From NCBI GenBank assembly GCA_948099385.1, contig CANUEZ040000161.1:1054001-1118000 (forward strand): a stretch of DNA of 64,000 bases, in the 5' to 3' direction. This document shows, piece by piece, positions 12,801 to 24,645 of the stretch (positions within the stretch are counted from its first letter, which is position 1; the number at the start of each line of letters is the position of its first letter). The translations under genes and the position numbers were made by a program. Origin of the DNA: Fasciola hepatica (taxonomy: Eukaryota; Platyhelminthes; Trematoda; Plagiorchiida; Fasciolidae). The notes under the pieces are model-generated. The model was not told the DNA's origin and ran no database searches. It was given only the letters and a program-made list of their open reading frames with translations.

Positions 12801-13365
12801 AACGAAGAATGACACCGACAAAGTATGAGGTTCCGTGTGGAATACCCTTCGACCGATTAGTCAGGCATTTTGGTCATCTCTCACTCGACGCTTTCAAGAT
12901 ACTGTGTGCATCCCTTCCACGACCTAGGTTGGAATACGGGGGATCAGCTATTTTCCCATGTACGGCTGCAAAGAAAACAAAGTTGGAAAGAGTGCAGAGA
13001 AACACAACTGGCCTTGATAGAGGACTACGTGAGATCTGCTACGAAGATCGTCGGAAGATCACCGCGTTGCTTCCGGTGGCATATCGGAGATTCCGGAGGG
13101 ACTTGATCTTCACCAGGCCTATCATCCTAGGTGAATTTGAATGACAACCACATGAAGAGCTCCTTCTTCTCAAACATGGCCGCATGCGGAGACACCCGCT
13201 AACTCTAAAGTAGCAGCAGTCGGTGGGTCTACCACTGGTGTGCCGTCTATCTCGGAGGGTGACCAATCTATGAAATGAGCTGCCAGCTGAAGTAGTGGAA
13301 GAGCCTAATGACATTGTTCAAGCGACTAATGCACGTATTTCTGAAGAGGTGGTGGCTGGGGACTC
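9830..13365 (+). mobile_element. CR1/Jockey-type LINE relic (ORF1, endonuclease, RT)
   Basis: An ORF1-like part runs from about 9830 to 10600 ('ILVVNLPESTE' near 10140, then 10186-10605 with 'VRAVFRSGKINENGTQRPLK' and 'HLLRGLDSED'). Endonuclease remains follow ('SNVRNLLNKQDELEAWV' near 10660, 'RADRSEARGGG' near 10790). RT blocks are 'QKWKKAVVVPIYKGG' near 12030, motif A 'FMDFSKDFDHVLLDRL' near 12297 and a 'PQGS'-like motif B near 12480. 'PIYSDDP' near 12560 is a motif C relic. The C-terminus lies at 12809-13360 ('SLPRPRLEYG', 'LERVQRNTTGL', 'YRRFRRDLI', 'WNELPAEVVE'). This is the domain order of CR1-like elements. Many frameshifts make it non-functional. It begins only ~120 bp after the preceding PLE. 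Confidence 0.85.
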
Positions 13366-13375
13366 ACTCCTGAGT

Positions 13376-14330
13376 CTACGTTACTGAGCTGTGATGATGA
13401 GGCTTATACGGGAGAGATGCACTTTGTCTCCGTTGTGAAGAATGGAGAATAAAAGCTGATTTCAGTAGTTTACTTATTACGTCAATATTGAGAGGAATTT
13501 GTAAATCCACTTTGAAGCACAGAGGGCGGAATATTCTTGCTCGGCTCAGATTACGATAATTTCCCAAGAGTATTGCTGCGTTTGCAATTAACATCAGAAT
13601 TTTAGCAATCCAATTGCTTTCTCCTTCCAGTGTGTTTGTCCTACAAATTTTCTGTTCTTTGAAAAAGTGTTTGCACAGTTCCTTTTGCCATTCATTGATA
13701 CAAAAGCTAGTGAACTGCCAATATCTCCCGGGTCAGGTGTCAATTCGATAAAAAGCTCTAACTGAACCATCTTCGGTGTAAAAAGTCTCAAAGCTGAAAA
13801 TACCCTAAGGTGTCGTTCCCTTCGTTGTGGAATTCTAACTTTTTATTTGAAACTAGATTATTCTGCAGGGCTTGCAGTTCTTTACCTTCGTTTTGTATTA
13901 GTATCACATCAGATATTTTACTTCCCATTGTGTTTCATCACGTAAGAGACAACAATATCCACGAGAATAGGACTCAATGAACTAACCAAGGCAACTCCGG
14001 TGGCTGATTGATGTCTTTCTTTGAGAAAGCGGATTTCGGCTCCAGTGCGTGCGTACATAATAATAATAGAAGTGTCAATCACCTGGTGTGCTCATTTTCA
14101 AGTTGTCCTTCAACACGTGCCTCGTGGCTAGCTTCAATAACTCAGCCAACCATTTCGTTGATTTATAGTGTGGTGTATTGTTCATTGATAAGACCAGCCG
14201 TACTGGTACTTCTGTATCGTGTGCCTTGGGTAGACCGACTGACCTTCACAATCCCGGCCTCCAGAACCGGCCGGTGAGAACTTTCTCATTAAAGTGAGCA
14301 ACAGACACTTTTGAGTTTCCATCAGATGAA
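13376..14330 (-). mobile_element. Penelope-like element relic, internally shortened RT
   Basis: On the minus strand from 14270 the frames give a degenerate 'LPK.H' start, 'VLSMNNTPHYKSTKWLAELL' (RT finger region) and then, after a break, 'ATGVALVSSLSPILVDIVV', equivalent to the 'GVAMGSPLGPLL' motif of the PLE at 22.7 kb. The 3' part at 13594-13376 contains 'FKVDLQIPLNIDVISKLLKS', matching the segment between RT and endonuclease in the better copy ('YKGDAAAERVSRVLSA'). The YVDD motif and the GIY-YIG domain were not found. It is a fragment with multiple stops and belongs to a different PLE subfamily from the 22.7 kb copy. Confidence 0.65.
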
Positions 14331-14334
14331 GCGA

Positions 14335-16585
14335 GAGAAATTTGACCACAGTGCACCAATAAAGATATATGGTGATCAAAATATTTCGCAAGAAATAAAT
14401 GGGTTTCGAGAATAACTGGTTTGCATCATTTACCCAGCATCTTTTTATCGTTTACTTCACCCAGAAACAGAACTCAGTGTCACTATAACAAGACAAATAC
14501 GAGGGGACAAAATCACCTGGAGAGAACCAACTTGGATTCAAGTAATCACGACTGAAGTGTAGTACTTCTTTAGTGCTCCGGATACCAGGTACTAACTAGG
14601 TCCCGAGAATGACCTATGGAACGGGCAACAAACCATAAGTTCCGATGCGTGCCAAAAGACTGTAAAAGTTGATGGAATAGGTGAAAGACGATCTGTATTG
14701 AAAGAGTGTCCTCCACGTTTACATTGGGGAGTGAAACCGGACGCGATACTTGCTAAGGGAGCTAAAAGTTCAACCGGCCGCAAGCAGAGCAGTCAAAAAC
14801 GTGCTTTTCAATTGGCGGAAGCCAATTGTCCCCACAATAAGCAGACAAGCAACGTACAGCCCTGTGGCGTCGAACAACATATAAACCGCTTAGAAATAAG
14901 TTTCATTCGGTTGTAAAACAAGTCTTGAAAAAGGTTACCCGTGGTGACCGAAAAGTCAACAACCTATCAACGACTTAGACTAAACTGTTTTATTGAACAA
15001 TGAAATTTTACTAATATTAAGTTAAGTTTTTCTATGGTGATTTTTGGCCATAAATTTACACATTCAAACTCAGTCATCTCCAGGTCTCTACACTTCCATA
15101 CAAGTAGCTTTTTTGGATAGCATAGGGAGCACATTAAAGTAGCATTCTCCTATGTGTCCTAATAAATTCTACGTTATGAAGTGAGTTTTTAACAGTATAT
15201 GGTTTATCCCGTTGGCAAATTAGACTTGGTTTCAAAAGGACATGAAGGTAATTGGGAACTCCCCATCATGAATCTCGTCATCCATTCAGTTTCTCATCGC
15301 CATTTTCCCCCATAGTGTTAACATTTTCAGGTTGTTATTTACAACGGTCTTTATGAAGCTATCGATGAAACTGTATATTGCGAGACTCTATGCTTTACCT
15401 CAGTTGGTTTACAACTCAATGGAACTTCGAATTTATGCGGTTTTGTTGTATTCAATACGTGAAAGAAAACACAAACTGATTTCGACAGTCTTCTTCAAAG
15501 GAGATCACTAGTAGTCGATTGCACAGAAAACTTATACACTAAAATGTGTACAAGATGGTTAATGCTATTCACATGAGAAAGAGGTGCATGTAGTACATCG
15601 GTTTTCGACAACATCCACAAGTAAAAGTGACAAATATGGCATGATGAAGTCACGAAAAAAGGAATTGCGAGAAAGTAGGAGTTCAACCTCCAAGAGTAAA
15701 TCAAGCATCTCAAGGTGCCCAGTGCTCGTCTTGACGATCCTTTTACAAACCGATAGGTGTCTTATTCCGAATCACGATGACAACGAATGGTTCTGGTACC
15801 ATCTCATCTGTTTTCCAAAGTACGTAATATGGAACCCCTAGGATTATATGTTGGTCGTAATCTTTGCTGGTCTTCAAATGTCAGAGATTTTTTCTCGGTA
15901 CAGGTAACGATAGTCCGACTGGAGATAATACATCCAATGGTGAAGCTTTAGTTATCTTTATTATATGCGAAGATCTACAGAGCTCGCTCTACCTGGGTCG
16001 CTTGTCTATACTTGTACACCGTCCTAGATACACACGGAAAATGTGCTTCTCCCAATAAAGCTCATTCCCAGGGACCAAGATATCTGAAACAACCTCATGA
16101 CTTTCAAAAATAAATTACAGGACTATCTCTTCCCAGAACTAGTGTGGGATCTACTGTTTTTATTTCTCCAAGGCTGTGATTGAATAGAAAGTGCGTGAGC
16201 TCGGCATAGTCATAGCTTCATACATGGGGGTTGGAAATCAGCAAATGAAAGCCAGCATAAGTTTGTCGGACAACGCAATCCAAATATAATTTGCATTTAG
16301 GTGAAATGATTATTTTCATGTGAATACGAGGTGATATTCAGTTCAGTTTGGTTCGGTTTGGTTCAAACAATGATTATTCATGCAAGTTGAAACGACCACT
16401 TCCTGTGTTGAATTTGCAAAAGAGAAGTCTGAATCACGATTTTGCACGATTTACGTCCAGGACGATCTTCTGCATCTTTACACAGTGCATACTACAGACA
16501 ACAGTTGGCCACGGCATGAAAGCCTGGCAAGAAATTATGAACATGCATGACTCATCAAGGTAAAAATAATGTCATAATTCGTTCT
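14335..16585. other. Unassigned stretch
   Basis: Open frames at 14592-14916 (both strands), 15495-15841 and 16348-16563 show no domain I recognise. The composition is AT-rich, without tandem repeats. No tRNA-like A and B boxes or splice-flanked conserved peptide were found. The part next to 14335 could be the N-terminal portion of the adjacent PLE relic, but I cannot align it. Confidence 0.35.
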
Positions 16586-16589
16586 GTCT

Positions 16590-18010
16590 ACACAGCCGTG
16601 GTTTCCATCGGTTAATTGTTATCGTTTTGGCCAAGCTAAGCAGTTTCGTGTTTTCCTGTTCTGTAAATCACCGGGAAAACTTCTTTGTCAACTTGGTATT
16701 TCGTCACCATCATATGTTGAGCTATTGATAATGACAGTATCCTATCAGTCCGTCGATCGTTGGTGTTCGACATCTTAGGGGCAGTTTCGCATAAATCCAA
16801 TTGGAAATGTGCTCCGAAATAAGACTATATAGCTGCTTTTCTGTTCAACTAACGTAAGTGATTCCATACCCACATTCGAACTGATATATCACGTGTAAAG
16901 TGGTGTGCAGAGATAGGCGTTCTTTAATCGGCGGAGTCGGTATGCTTTTGATGCGATAGATGATTTTTGGTTGGGCAACCTAATAAGCTCGTGCAACAGC
17001 TGATCTTTATCGTTTTTCCAGCATTTCGTTGAGGTCATCACCTTTGGGTGGGAAAGGAATTGTGACTTCCATTCGTGGAACTGATGTGTTCAATTTCATA
17101 GGCTGTGTGATGCTGTGTCTGTCGATGAATGCGTCCGGACATCCGTTGTTTGCAGTGCTGTTCGGATCAGACTGAGATCATCAGCGGCTGTGTCGTCTGT
17201 AAAAATCCGTCTAATTCGGTTGGAACGGGTGCGTACTAGACCATGCTAGTAGGATATGGGCGCAGACTGTGTGAAGTGTATATATTGGCCGGTCCACATT
17301 TTCTTGTGGTTGACTGACCTTGAGGTTGATCCATCGGGTCTTCACATTAATTTGACATCGAAGAAGTTTGGGGTGTGGTTCATCTCGGTTCCTATAGTGA
17401 AATGGATATTAGGATGTGGTTTGTTTAGTTCTTCTAGGATAACTCCTATCTGTTCTTTGTTGTTTATTATGACCAAAGTGTCGTCGATGTCTCTTCTGTG
17501 GAGTTCAGTGTAGTCTAGTTTGGTGGCATTTCTTTTCTTATTATGCTATGAACGAATCAGCCGACACCGGTCCCAAGTGACCTCTCACTGAGATTCAATT
17601 AATCTTTTTCCCGTGGAATGAATAGGAGCTATTTGTAATGCACAGCAATAACAGTCAAGGACGGATGTAGGTAGATGTACCGGCAAACAGTTCCCTTCAG
17701 TTTGATCGCAGATTAACCGTCCAACTTCTAGAACTGGTACTTTGATATACAAGGACTCGAAGTCAAACAAAGTCATAGATTTTCCGTTGATATTTAGGTT
17801 CTCCAGTAAGTCCGTCATTTTGAAAGTATCTTTCAACGAAAATATGACTAATGAGCAGTTGACCTGTTCGAGGATAGAAACTAACCATTTGGCCAGTTGT
17901 TGTTACGGGGGATTTCTCATGGACTGAATCGGCCTCAGGGGAACATCTGGTTTATGTAATTCTGCAAAAAAACATACATTCTTGGGATTCGGGGTATGTT
18001 TGTCGTCAGC
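16590..18010 (-). mobile_element. Penelope-like element relic (RT and GIY-YIG)
   Basis: Minus-strand reading from 18010: a finger-region relic ('PLRPIQSMRNPP'-like, 17930-17900) is followed by 'KSMTLFDFESLYIKVPVLEV' (17780-17720, motif A). Motif C is degenerate, 'HRRDIDDTLVII', near 17480. 'NHTPNFFDVKLM', then 'DGSTSRSVNHKKMWTGQYI' follow near 17360-17280, paralleling the 23.6 kb copy. The connector 'RRIFTDDTAADDLSLIRTAL' lies near 17200. A GIY-YIG opening, 'YQFECGYGITYVS', lies near 16870 and the tail 'INRWKPRLC' near 16600. Stops and frameshifts abound. The 'PLG' motif B is poorly preserved. Orientation is opposite to the 22.7 kb copy. Confidence 0.8.
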
Positions 18011-18289
18011 ATATGCTCTGTATTTCCATTTGTGAAATGCCCTTGATTATTTGGCGCCATGATAAAGAATCTGGATTAGGGCTGTCAGAATAATCCGACC
18101 ATGAGAGAAAAATGCACCCGACTTCAAATGATACTGGCAAATTCGAACAGGAGTAAAACTCTGACGATCCGAATGAAATACAACGACAAGTAAGATCTGA
18201 GGTGCACTTCGTCTTCGGAGGGCATTTCAAAAAAGCACTACTATGACGCAATAAATCACTGAGTGGGTGCATATTTTGGACCACGCCAG

Positions 18290-19215
18290 GTAGCCTAACA
18301 CGCTCTACGTGGCCAAGTCCACTGATCATACCTTTCCTTCATATCATGTCATAGACTGGTTACTCTTACTCATCTTCCAACCGGCTTCTTCCTTCAAAGA
18401 ATCCTATCCAGATTCGTGCACCGCACACGTCCCGACCATCTTTGCCTGATGCAATTTTGGTGTTTCTTTAGATGATCTATTTCTTGTCCCTCATATTCTA
18501 CTCTCAAATTCAACATTTCTGCTACCGTGTACTCACCATTTACGAGCACAGCCGTGTTCGAATAGCAACCATCTTCGTCTGTCCCCATTCATAGTGGTCA
18601 TTTTTCTGAATGGTAAGTAAGAACTGGTCCGACGGTGGCAGCACACATTTGACCTTGGATGGGTAAACAGATATCACTTCGACACTACGGATGACTGAGG
18701 CTGGCATAAAACCAAGCTCGACTACTGTATACGTGAAGACATTCCGGGTCAGAAGCAGCCGCCTAGATAATAGCACTCCTCAACCAGCGTATATAGTCTC
18801 TCCGGACACTGAAAGTATTGGTGTTTGACCAACCCTATATTACAACAGTATCTTTTCCTTTGAAGCTGTGAAGCTCTTACCTAAGGTTGCTTCGCCGTTA
18901 TTTAAACTGTTTAGAAAGTTTGTAACTTACCTGGATCTTCTCTGAGAAGAGTATACTCAATGTTCTGACACCTTCCTGTCTGAGAAAAGTGCAGTACTAC
19001 TGGCTTTGCATGACAAAATAGTGGTCTCTATGTTTATACCAACTAGGAAGTTGAACAGAAAAGGAGAGAGGGGCAACCTTGAAGTGCACTAATCCTGGTG
19101 GTGGAATCAGGTGAAAAGTCAGCGTAAACCGGAATTTAGCCTTGGTTATTCATGCATAGAGATTTATTGATGAGAATTAATTTCTCTGCAGCACCCTTCA
19201 GTAAGATGCAGCACT
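18290..19215 (-). mobile_element. RTE-type LINE relic (RT motif B to C-terminus)
   Basis: Minus-strand frames give 'LKGAAEKLILINKSL' (about 19200), a 'QGCPSLLFCSTS' motif B relic (about 19065) and 'IEYTLLREDPGKLQ', where the YADD motif is deleted (about 18960). They continue with 'LSVSGETI' (about 18820), 'GQMCAATVGPVLTYHSEK' (18660-18600) and 'LGHVERVRLPG' near 18310. The arrangement parallels the RTE relic at 1.4-4.3 kb. The endonuclease and first half of RT are absent, so the copy is 5'-truncated. It is inactive: the catalytic motif is lost and stops are frequent. It abuts the PLE relic ending at 18010. Confidence 0.75.
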
Positions 19216-19219
19216 GTGT

Positions 19220-21235
19220 AACTAGGAAATATGTACAGAGGAACATATGTACGAAGCAACTGATTCATGAACAATTTGATCGGTAGACACAAAGTCGCCA
19301 AAGGCGGTCACTAGGTATGAGGGTGGGTCATACGCGTGAGAAGTGCGCACTACTTTGATAAAGATTGCAATAACACGAGTCACACCTGCGATGCATTTGG
19401 TCGTGTATGAAGCTACATTGATGATGGTTGGAGTGCACTCTGAAGAAATAAACAATGACTGAGTCAAATAACATAGCTAGTTTTGCTTGTGAGTAGGACA
19501 TAAAATCACAACATTTCTGTTATGGTACTTCACGTTAAGATCACCTTGCCATGTCTACATGACAATTAGATAAACTATGACAAGAATGACTGAAAACGGA
19601 ACCTATATGATGTCAAGTAACCTCGATAACTCATAGATAGTGTCGGGTGCGCGCCTTCTAAATGATTGCACTACCCATTGATCCGCCTTTGGAACTACTT
19701 ATTTTAGTGCAACCAACCACTGGCATGTTGCCTGCCGGTAATTATTTAAACAGTTTACACTAACGATAAAAGCCACGCCTGGACAACAAAACGAGTGCCC
19801 AATATCTGAAGACCGAAACTTGAGCCGTCACCCAAAGAAACGCAAAACAGCTCTTTGGCTGGCTGCTCTTAAGTGCACAAACCCAAGCAGTATGGCTCTT
19901 CCCAAAGTTATATGTAATGTTGTTCGTTACCCATCCAGTATCCCATTGGATCTTACGTCTCTAGAAGCAGAAGTGTCATCCGAAGTAGAGATAAGTTTTC
20001 TGCATTAAAACACCTCCCTCTGGGCGGTGGATGTACTTTGAGTGGTATGTCGTCATGTAAATAGAATTCCTCTTTGGTTTCACCGGTGCAAGTCACCTAT
20101 GTTGTTGAAGTGACATCCATTTGTTCATCAAGGGTAAAAAGTAAACTGCATCATTTAGGTCAATAAGCCTCAGAAAATTGCTCTTTAATGCTCAGAGACA
20201 TGCAGATTATTGATGTTTGGGGATCAGCTCATTTGTAGAAGTGCTTGAAAGAGCCGTGAACAATGTATTAACAATCTTGATTTTAGGTGTAGTATGCTGG
20301 ACACTAGATTTCAGTCTCCGGAAAGAGCACTGATTCTGATAAGTTTGTGGTGGTCATGACGTGTGTTACCCATTCTATTCCTCTGTGTGCATGCTCTGCG
20401 AGGCAGGTGGTGGTTAGAAGATGTTTCCTGATGGTCGGCCCGTGACATGGCGAAAAGGTTTGAGAAGCTTAATCAATGAACTCGATCGAGCTGGACGTGT
20501 GAGTTTCCCATGTTAGGGTCCATGAGACACCCAGAGGATGGTTCGATACACTGGGCTTCATGATTAGATGTCCCGGTCACCAGCGCATTTGCATTCGAAC
20601 ACTTGCCCCGTCTGGAAGGTCTTTGTTTATCACGTTCATTCGTTTATTTAAATTTTCCTTGGATTATCTCACTCTCAACTCGATGTAGTAGCAAGGTAAC
20701 AACCAAAACCAGAAGGCAGAGGCACGGAGATAGTGGTTGAAAAAGCTGAAGAGAACTGCAGTTTACTAGTCCCCGACATTACAGGAAGCCCCTTGTCATC
20801 TGTTCTATACTGTAGGCAGCTAAATTTGCACTTGCGGTAAACAAGCAGCTCATAGATCGATAGGGCTTTGATAACTCCTTGATATAAGTTGCTTAGAGTA
20901 ATCGGAGAAGAAATGACCTTTCCAGTAAGACACGTACTGACCCTCGTTAAATGAGTAGAGCGTGACATATACAGCAAATTATGAATGGCTGATTGTTTCT
21001 AGAAACTGATCAGATTATGTGAATCGAATAGACTATTGCAATTCTTTGCAAATTCGCGTTGTGTAACCCTGATAAAAATAGCTTTCCTCTACCGCAACAA
21101 GTGCAGTGTGGACAAATAATGCGAATATGCCCTGGGGAGGTCGAATTTCCCAACTTACTACTGGAAAACGCGTTAGTAGGCAAAATGGAGCAAATACCTC
21201 AGTGTAAATAATGAAATCAGCCATAATAGGGTACT
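19220..21235. other. Unassigned stretch
   Basis: Small open frames (19467-19222 minus, 19820-20008 plus, 20977-20675 minus) lack recognisable motifs. No similarity to other repeats in the window was noticed. Nothing here can be supported as a gene. Confidence 0.35.
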
Positions 21236-21236
21236 C

Positions 21237-22370
21237 GAAAATCGGACGGTAGAGAAGCAAAATAACGGACTTGATCGATATTTATTGTCGAATAATGGCT
21301 CTAGGCTCCACACCAACCTTAAAAGAAGATTCCGTAGGTGATATATTCCTTCTAAGTATATGGGGTACCAATAAAGATGAAGCGGGATAAGGCCAATGGT
21401 CAAGACGAATTTTCGCCAAGGGTGTGAACCGAATTTTGCTATCATTCAAACTTCGGCTTTACCGTGTTTATGCACCCAACTTTTTCCCGTGAAAATACCC
21501 TGGTATAGGCCCGAGTGGCATCCATGTTGGGAGGCGTGTTCACTGTCTGGAAGATATATCGTGCAATCTAATACTCTGGACTTGAGTGTTCAGAGACTTC
21601 CACGGCATCGGATGTCCTCCGACTGACCCAGTCAGCTTGACTATGGGCTCTAAGTGTCCCATTGAATTTCATTATATGCCATACACTATTTTTTCATTCT
21701 TTAGTATATGTAAATCCGCTAGTATTTGCAGTCGGGGCCGTAATGATGCATTCAGTCGTGTAACAAGAAAAACATTTCGAAATATATTAGACGTAGAAGG
21801 TAGCCAGTCGTCTACAAGAGGTCATTATCTGATCCCTTTACCAGTCGAGAGTAATTAACACGTGGTCATGGTCATAACATTTCAACTAGCTTCGAAGACT
21901 GGAGTTATTCAGGGTATCATTCCATCACTCTTTTTTCCAACGTATATTACTCTTTTTAGACAGCGGTGAACAAATTATTGGCTGATCTAGTTTCTTTCGC
22001 CACTTAGTTTTGACTTGTTATCTAAAATTTATATGTTCGAATCATTTCCACATCCCTTTATTCTTCCACGTGATTCACCACAAAGCATTTCTTACCATGC
22101 CTAGAAGGAACATGACGAAATGTATGTGATCCACAAAGTCCAATGTATCTGATTAATAATTTACGCTAGTATTATCATGGAATGTGTGGTGCACTCCTTC
22201 AGTATAAATATAGAGTTCTGAAGACGTGAGTCTGAACTGCCACTGGACACGAAAATAGTTTCTACAGTGCAACAGAGATGACTGGTTGCCCTCAGTGTTC
22301 TAGTAAAGAGACTGACACAATTGTGGAGTGAGCAGTGAGTGACAGAGAACAGTGACACTATCAAGAGGGA
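21237..22370 (+). repeat. R1 repeat, copy 1, first part
   Basis: This stretch matches, in inverted orientation, the region 60893 down to about 59460. Shared landmarks include 'GGCTCTAGGCTCCACACCAA' near 21297 (reverse complement near 60820-60840), 'CGATATATCTTCC'-type sequence near 21560/60575, and 'GTAACAAGAAAAACATTTCG' near 21760 against 60345. The block 22080-22330 matches 59750-59510. I see no conserved protein on either strand, so R1 is an unclassified, apparently non-coding dispersed repeat. The second part of this copy resumes at 26230 after a ~3.9 kb insertion. Confidence 0.7.
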
Positions 22371-22734
22371 CATGCAGGTAGTGTCCAGTGTGACGCATAC
22401 GGAAATTTACTAAGTATATAGTTCGAACTTTGTGAATTATTTAAAGTGCATCAAGCCATCGGGTAATGATCTTTATTTGTCAAAAACTTCCTTTAGTTAA
22501 GTTTGATTTTTTGCGATGCTATGGGTAGTTGAATGCGGTAGTTGAATGTGCCAGGGTAAAAGGCACAGAGCAAAGTAAGCTCAAAGTTAAGAAGCTACAG
22601 GAATATAGTTAAACTGATCAATTGGGCCACACAAATTATTCTGAGTTATATTTAGATAAGTTTACTATCTGAATGTTGTGGAAGGAGCCATTGATTGGTC
22701 AGTGTAATTTCATGGTTGTGTCCATATTATGAGG

Positions 22735-24440
22735 CTGAGATGGGGTAGTGGTAATGAATCGTTGTGATTGTTTCTAAGCTGTTGGACATATTGGGTGACG
22801 AATCTAAATTCACTCATGATTTATCGCGAAAAGACCAAACGGAACGTGCAGAGAAAGAAATTACTAACGCATTCAGGAATCTGAAAGTCAATGGATATAT
22901 ATCATCCAGTCTCTTTGAGAAACTCAAACCTGTGGGTTCAACTATGCCTCGTCTTTATGGGTTACCAAAAGTGCACAAACCTGGCCTACCCCTTCGTCCA
23001 ATTTTATCTATGACTAACTCGGCCTATCATGCTACAGCACGGTGGTTGGTAGGACTCTTGGAGCCAGTCCGACAAAGGCTTGTCAAGCACACGCTTCGGG
23101 ACAGCTTCCAGTTCGTTGAGACCATCAAAGATGTGAACGTTCAGCGGAAGCAGATGTTTTCATTAGACGTAAAATCTCTGTTCACCAATGTACCCCTCGT
23201 AGAAACAGTGAACTTTGTTTGCGCGTTCATTGAACGAGAAAGTATATCGATGCAAATTCCGACGGATAACCTAAAAGAATTATTGCTTAGGTGGACACTT
23301 AATGTACAATTCCTATTCAATGGAGCACACTACAGACAAAAAGATGGTGTCGCAATGGGATCCCCCTTGGGTCCACTTTTGGCCAATATCTTCATGGCCA
23401 AATTGGAAACCAATGAACTGAATGCAACTATAGAGGGTTTAACTCAATATTACCGTTATGTAGACGACATATTTTGTGTTGGTGAGCGGAATTCGAACGT
23501 GGGAGAAGTGATAAGTCTATTCAACGCTGCACACCCAGCCATAAAGTTTTCGGTTGAGACAGAAGTTGATAATCATCTCCCATTTTTGGACGTCGATCCA
23601 ACAAGACGCGCGGACGGCTCTATCCAAAGGGGAATCCACAGGAAAACAACATGGACTGGGCAATATACAAACTTCCACAGCTTTGTTCCAATCGGCCAGA
23701 AGTGAAACCTAATAAGATGCTTAGTATCCCGAGCTACACATATTTGCTCGGATGATACACTAGAGGCGGAGTTAAGAATGATTCGTCGGATCCTGTCGGA
23801 AAACGGCTACCCCGACAGATTCATTGAACGTAATATAAAATACCGAACAGAGCCAGAAAGAATATCACAGGTAGAAAAGAAGACCCTGTTCCTCAAACTC
23901 CCTTACAAGGGGGATGCGGCTGCTGAGAGAGTAAGCAGGGTTTTATCTGCCACATGTTAAGCCACTTTCAACGCTGCCAAGCTTAGGTGCTTTTTCTCGA
24001 CATCGACCATCATAAAATGCGAGAACAAGGATAAGTTGCCTTTGTTGACCTCTTCAATGATTATTTATCAATTCAAGTGCACCTGTGGTGCCACTTATGT
24101 GGGTTGGACGACAAGGCATTTATCTAAACGCATTAAAGAGCATCAATCACGTTGGCTTCAACATGGAGGAAGAGGGGCTGTATCGAGTTCCATTCTCGCC
24201 CATCTGTTAGATACAGGCCACAAGGCTGATCCGGCTACATCATTCAGCGTCCTATACAGGGTTCAACCGAACGAGTCGAAATCAGTCAGATATAGGACAC
24301 TAGCGACGGCTGAGGCAATCAGCATCCGGCTATTGCGGCCCAAGCTTTGTTCACAAAAGAAGCTGGTCCAAGCACTTGAACTTCCGTGGCCGAAGGTCAA
24401 TGACGTCATGCTTGAATGTGATGCCGATCCAAGCCTCTGA
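22735..24440 (+). mobile_element. Penelope-like element, best-preserved copy (RT plus GIY-YIG)
   Basis: Apart from a frameshift near 22768, one frame runs from about 22764 to the stop at 24438-24440, broken only by TGA at 23703 and TAA at 23958. In order it shows 'RLYGLPKVHKPGLPLRPILS' (fingers), motif A 'MFSLDVKSLFTNVPL' (~23155), 'DGVAMGSPLGPLLANIFMAK' (~23345), motif C 'YYRYVDDIFCV' (~23450) and 'HLPFLDV' (~23575). A connector follows ('IRRILSENGYPDRFI', 'LPYKGDAAAERV'). The C-terminal GIY-YIG endonuclease reads 'YQFKCTCGATYVGWTTRHLS' and continues 'KRIKEHQSRW' (~24060-24150). The N-terminal region seen in the 7.2 kb copy is missing, so the element is 5'-truncated or rearranged. Catalytic YVDD and the GIY-YIG core residues are retained. 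It sits inside a ~3.9 kb insertion that splits R1. Confidence 0.93.
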
Positions 24441-24645
24441 CGACGACACGTGATTTTACCATGTCCCCTGTTCATCTATCGATGAGTCGGCTAACCAATC
24501 GAGTGACTGACGGACTGATTGACTAACAGATTAAATTTGTCCTTTTCCTTCCCTCAATTCGGTTCATCTAAATGTGATTGTAATTGGCTTGAGAATGAAA
24601 TCACCGAAAACATATGTTCGCCTACGCCTTGTTTTCTGATGTTAA
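24441..24645 (+). repeat. PLE 3' flank / tail repeat
   Basis: The 24560-24640 part recurs inverted at 6290-6375, so this is repetitive sequence rather than unique flank. It may be the 3' untranslated tail of the PLE that ends at 24440. No terminal repeat boundary could be fixed. Confidence 0.5.
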
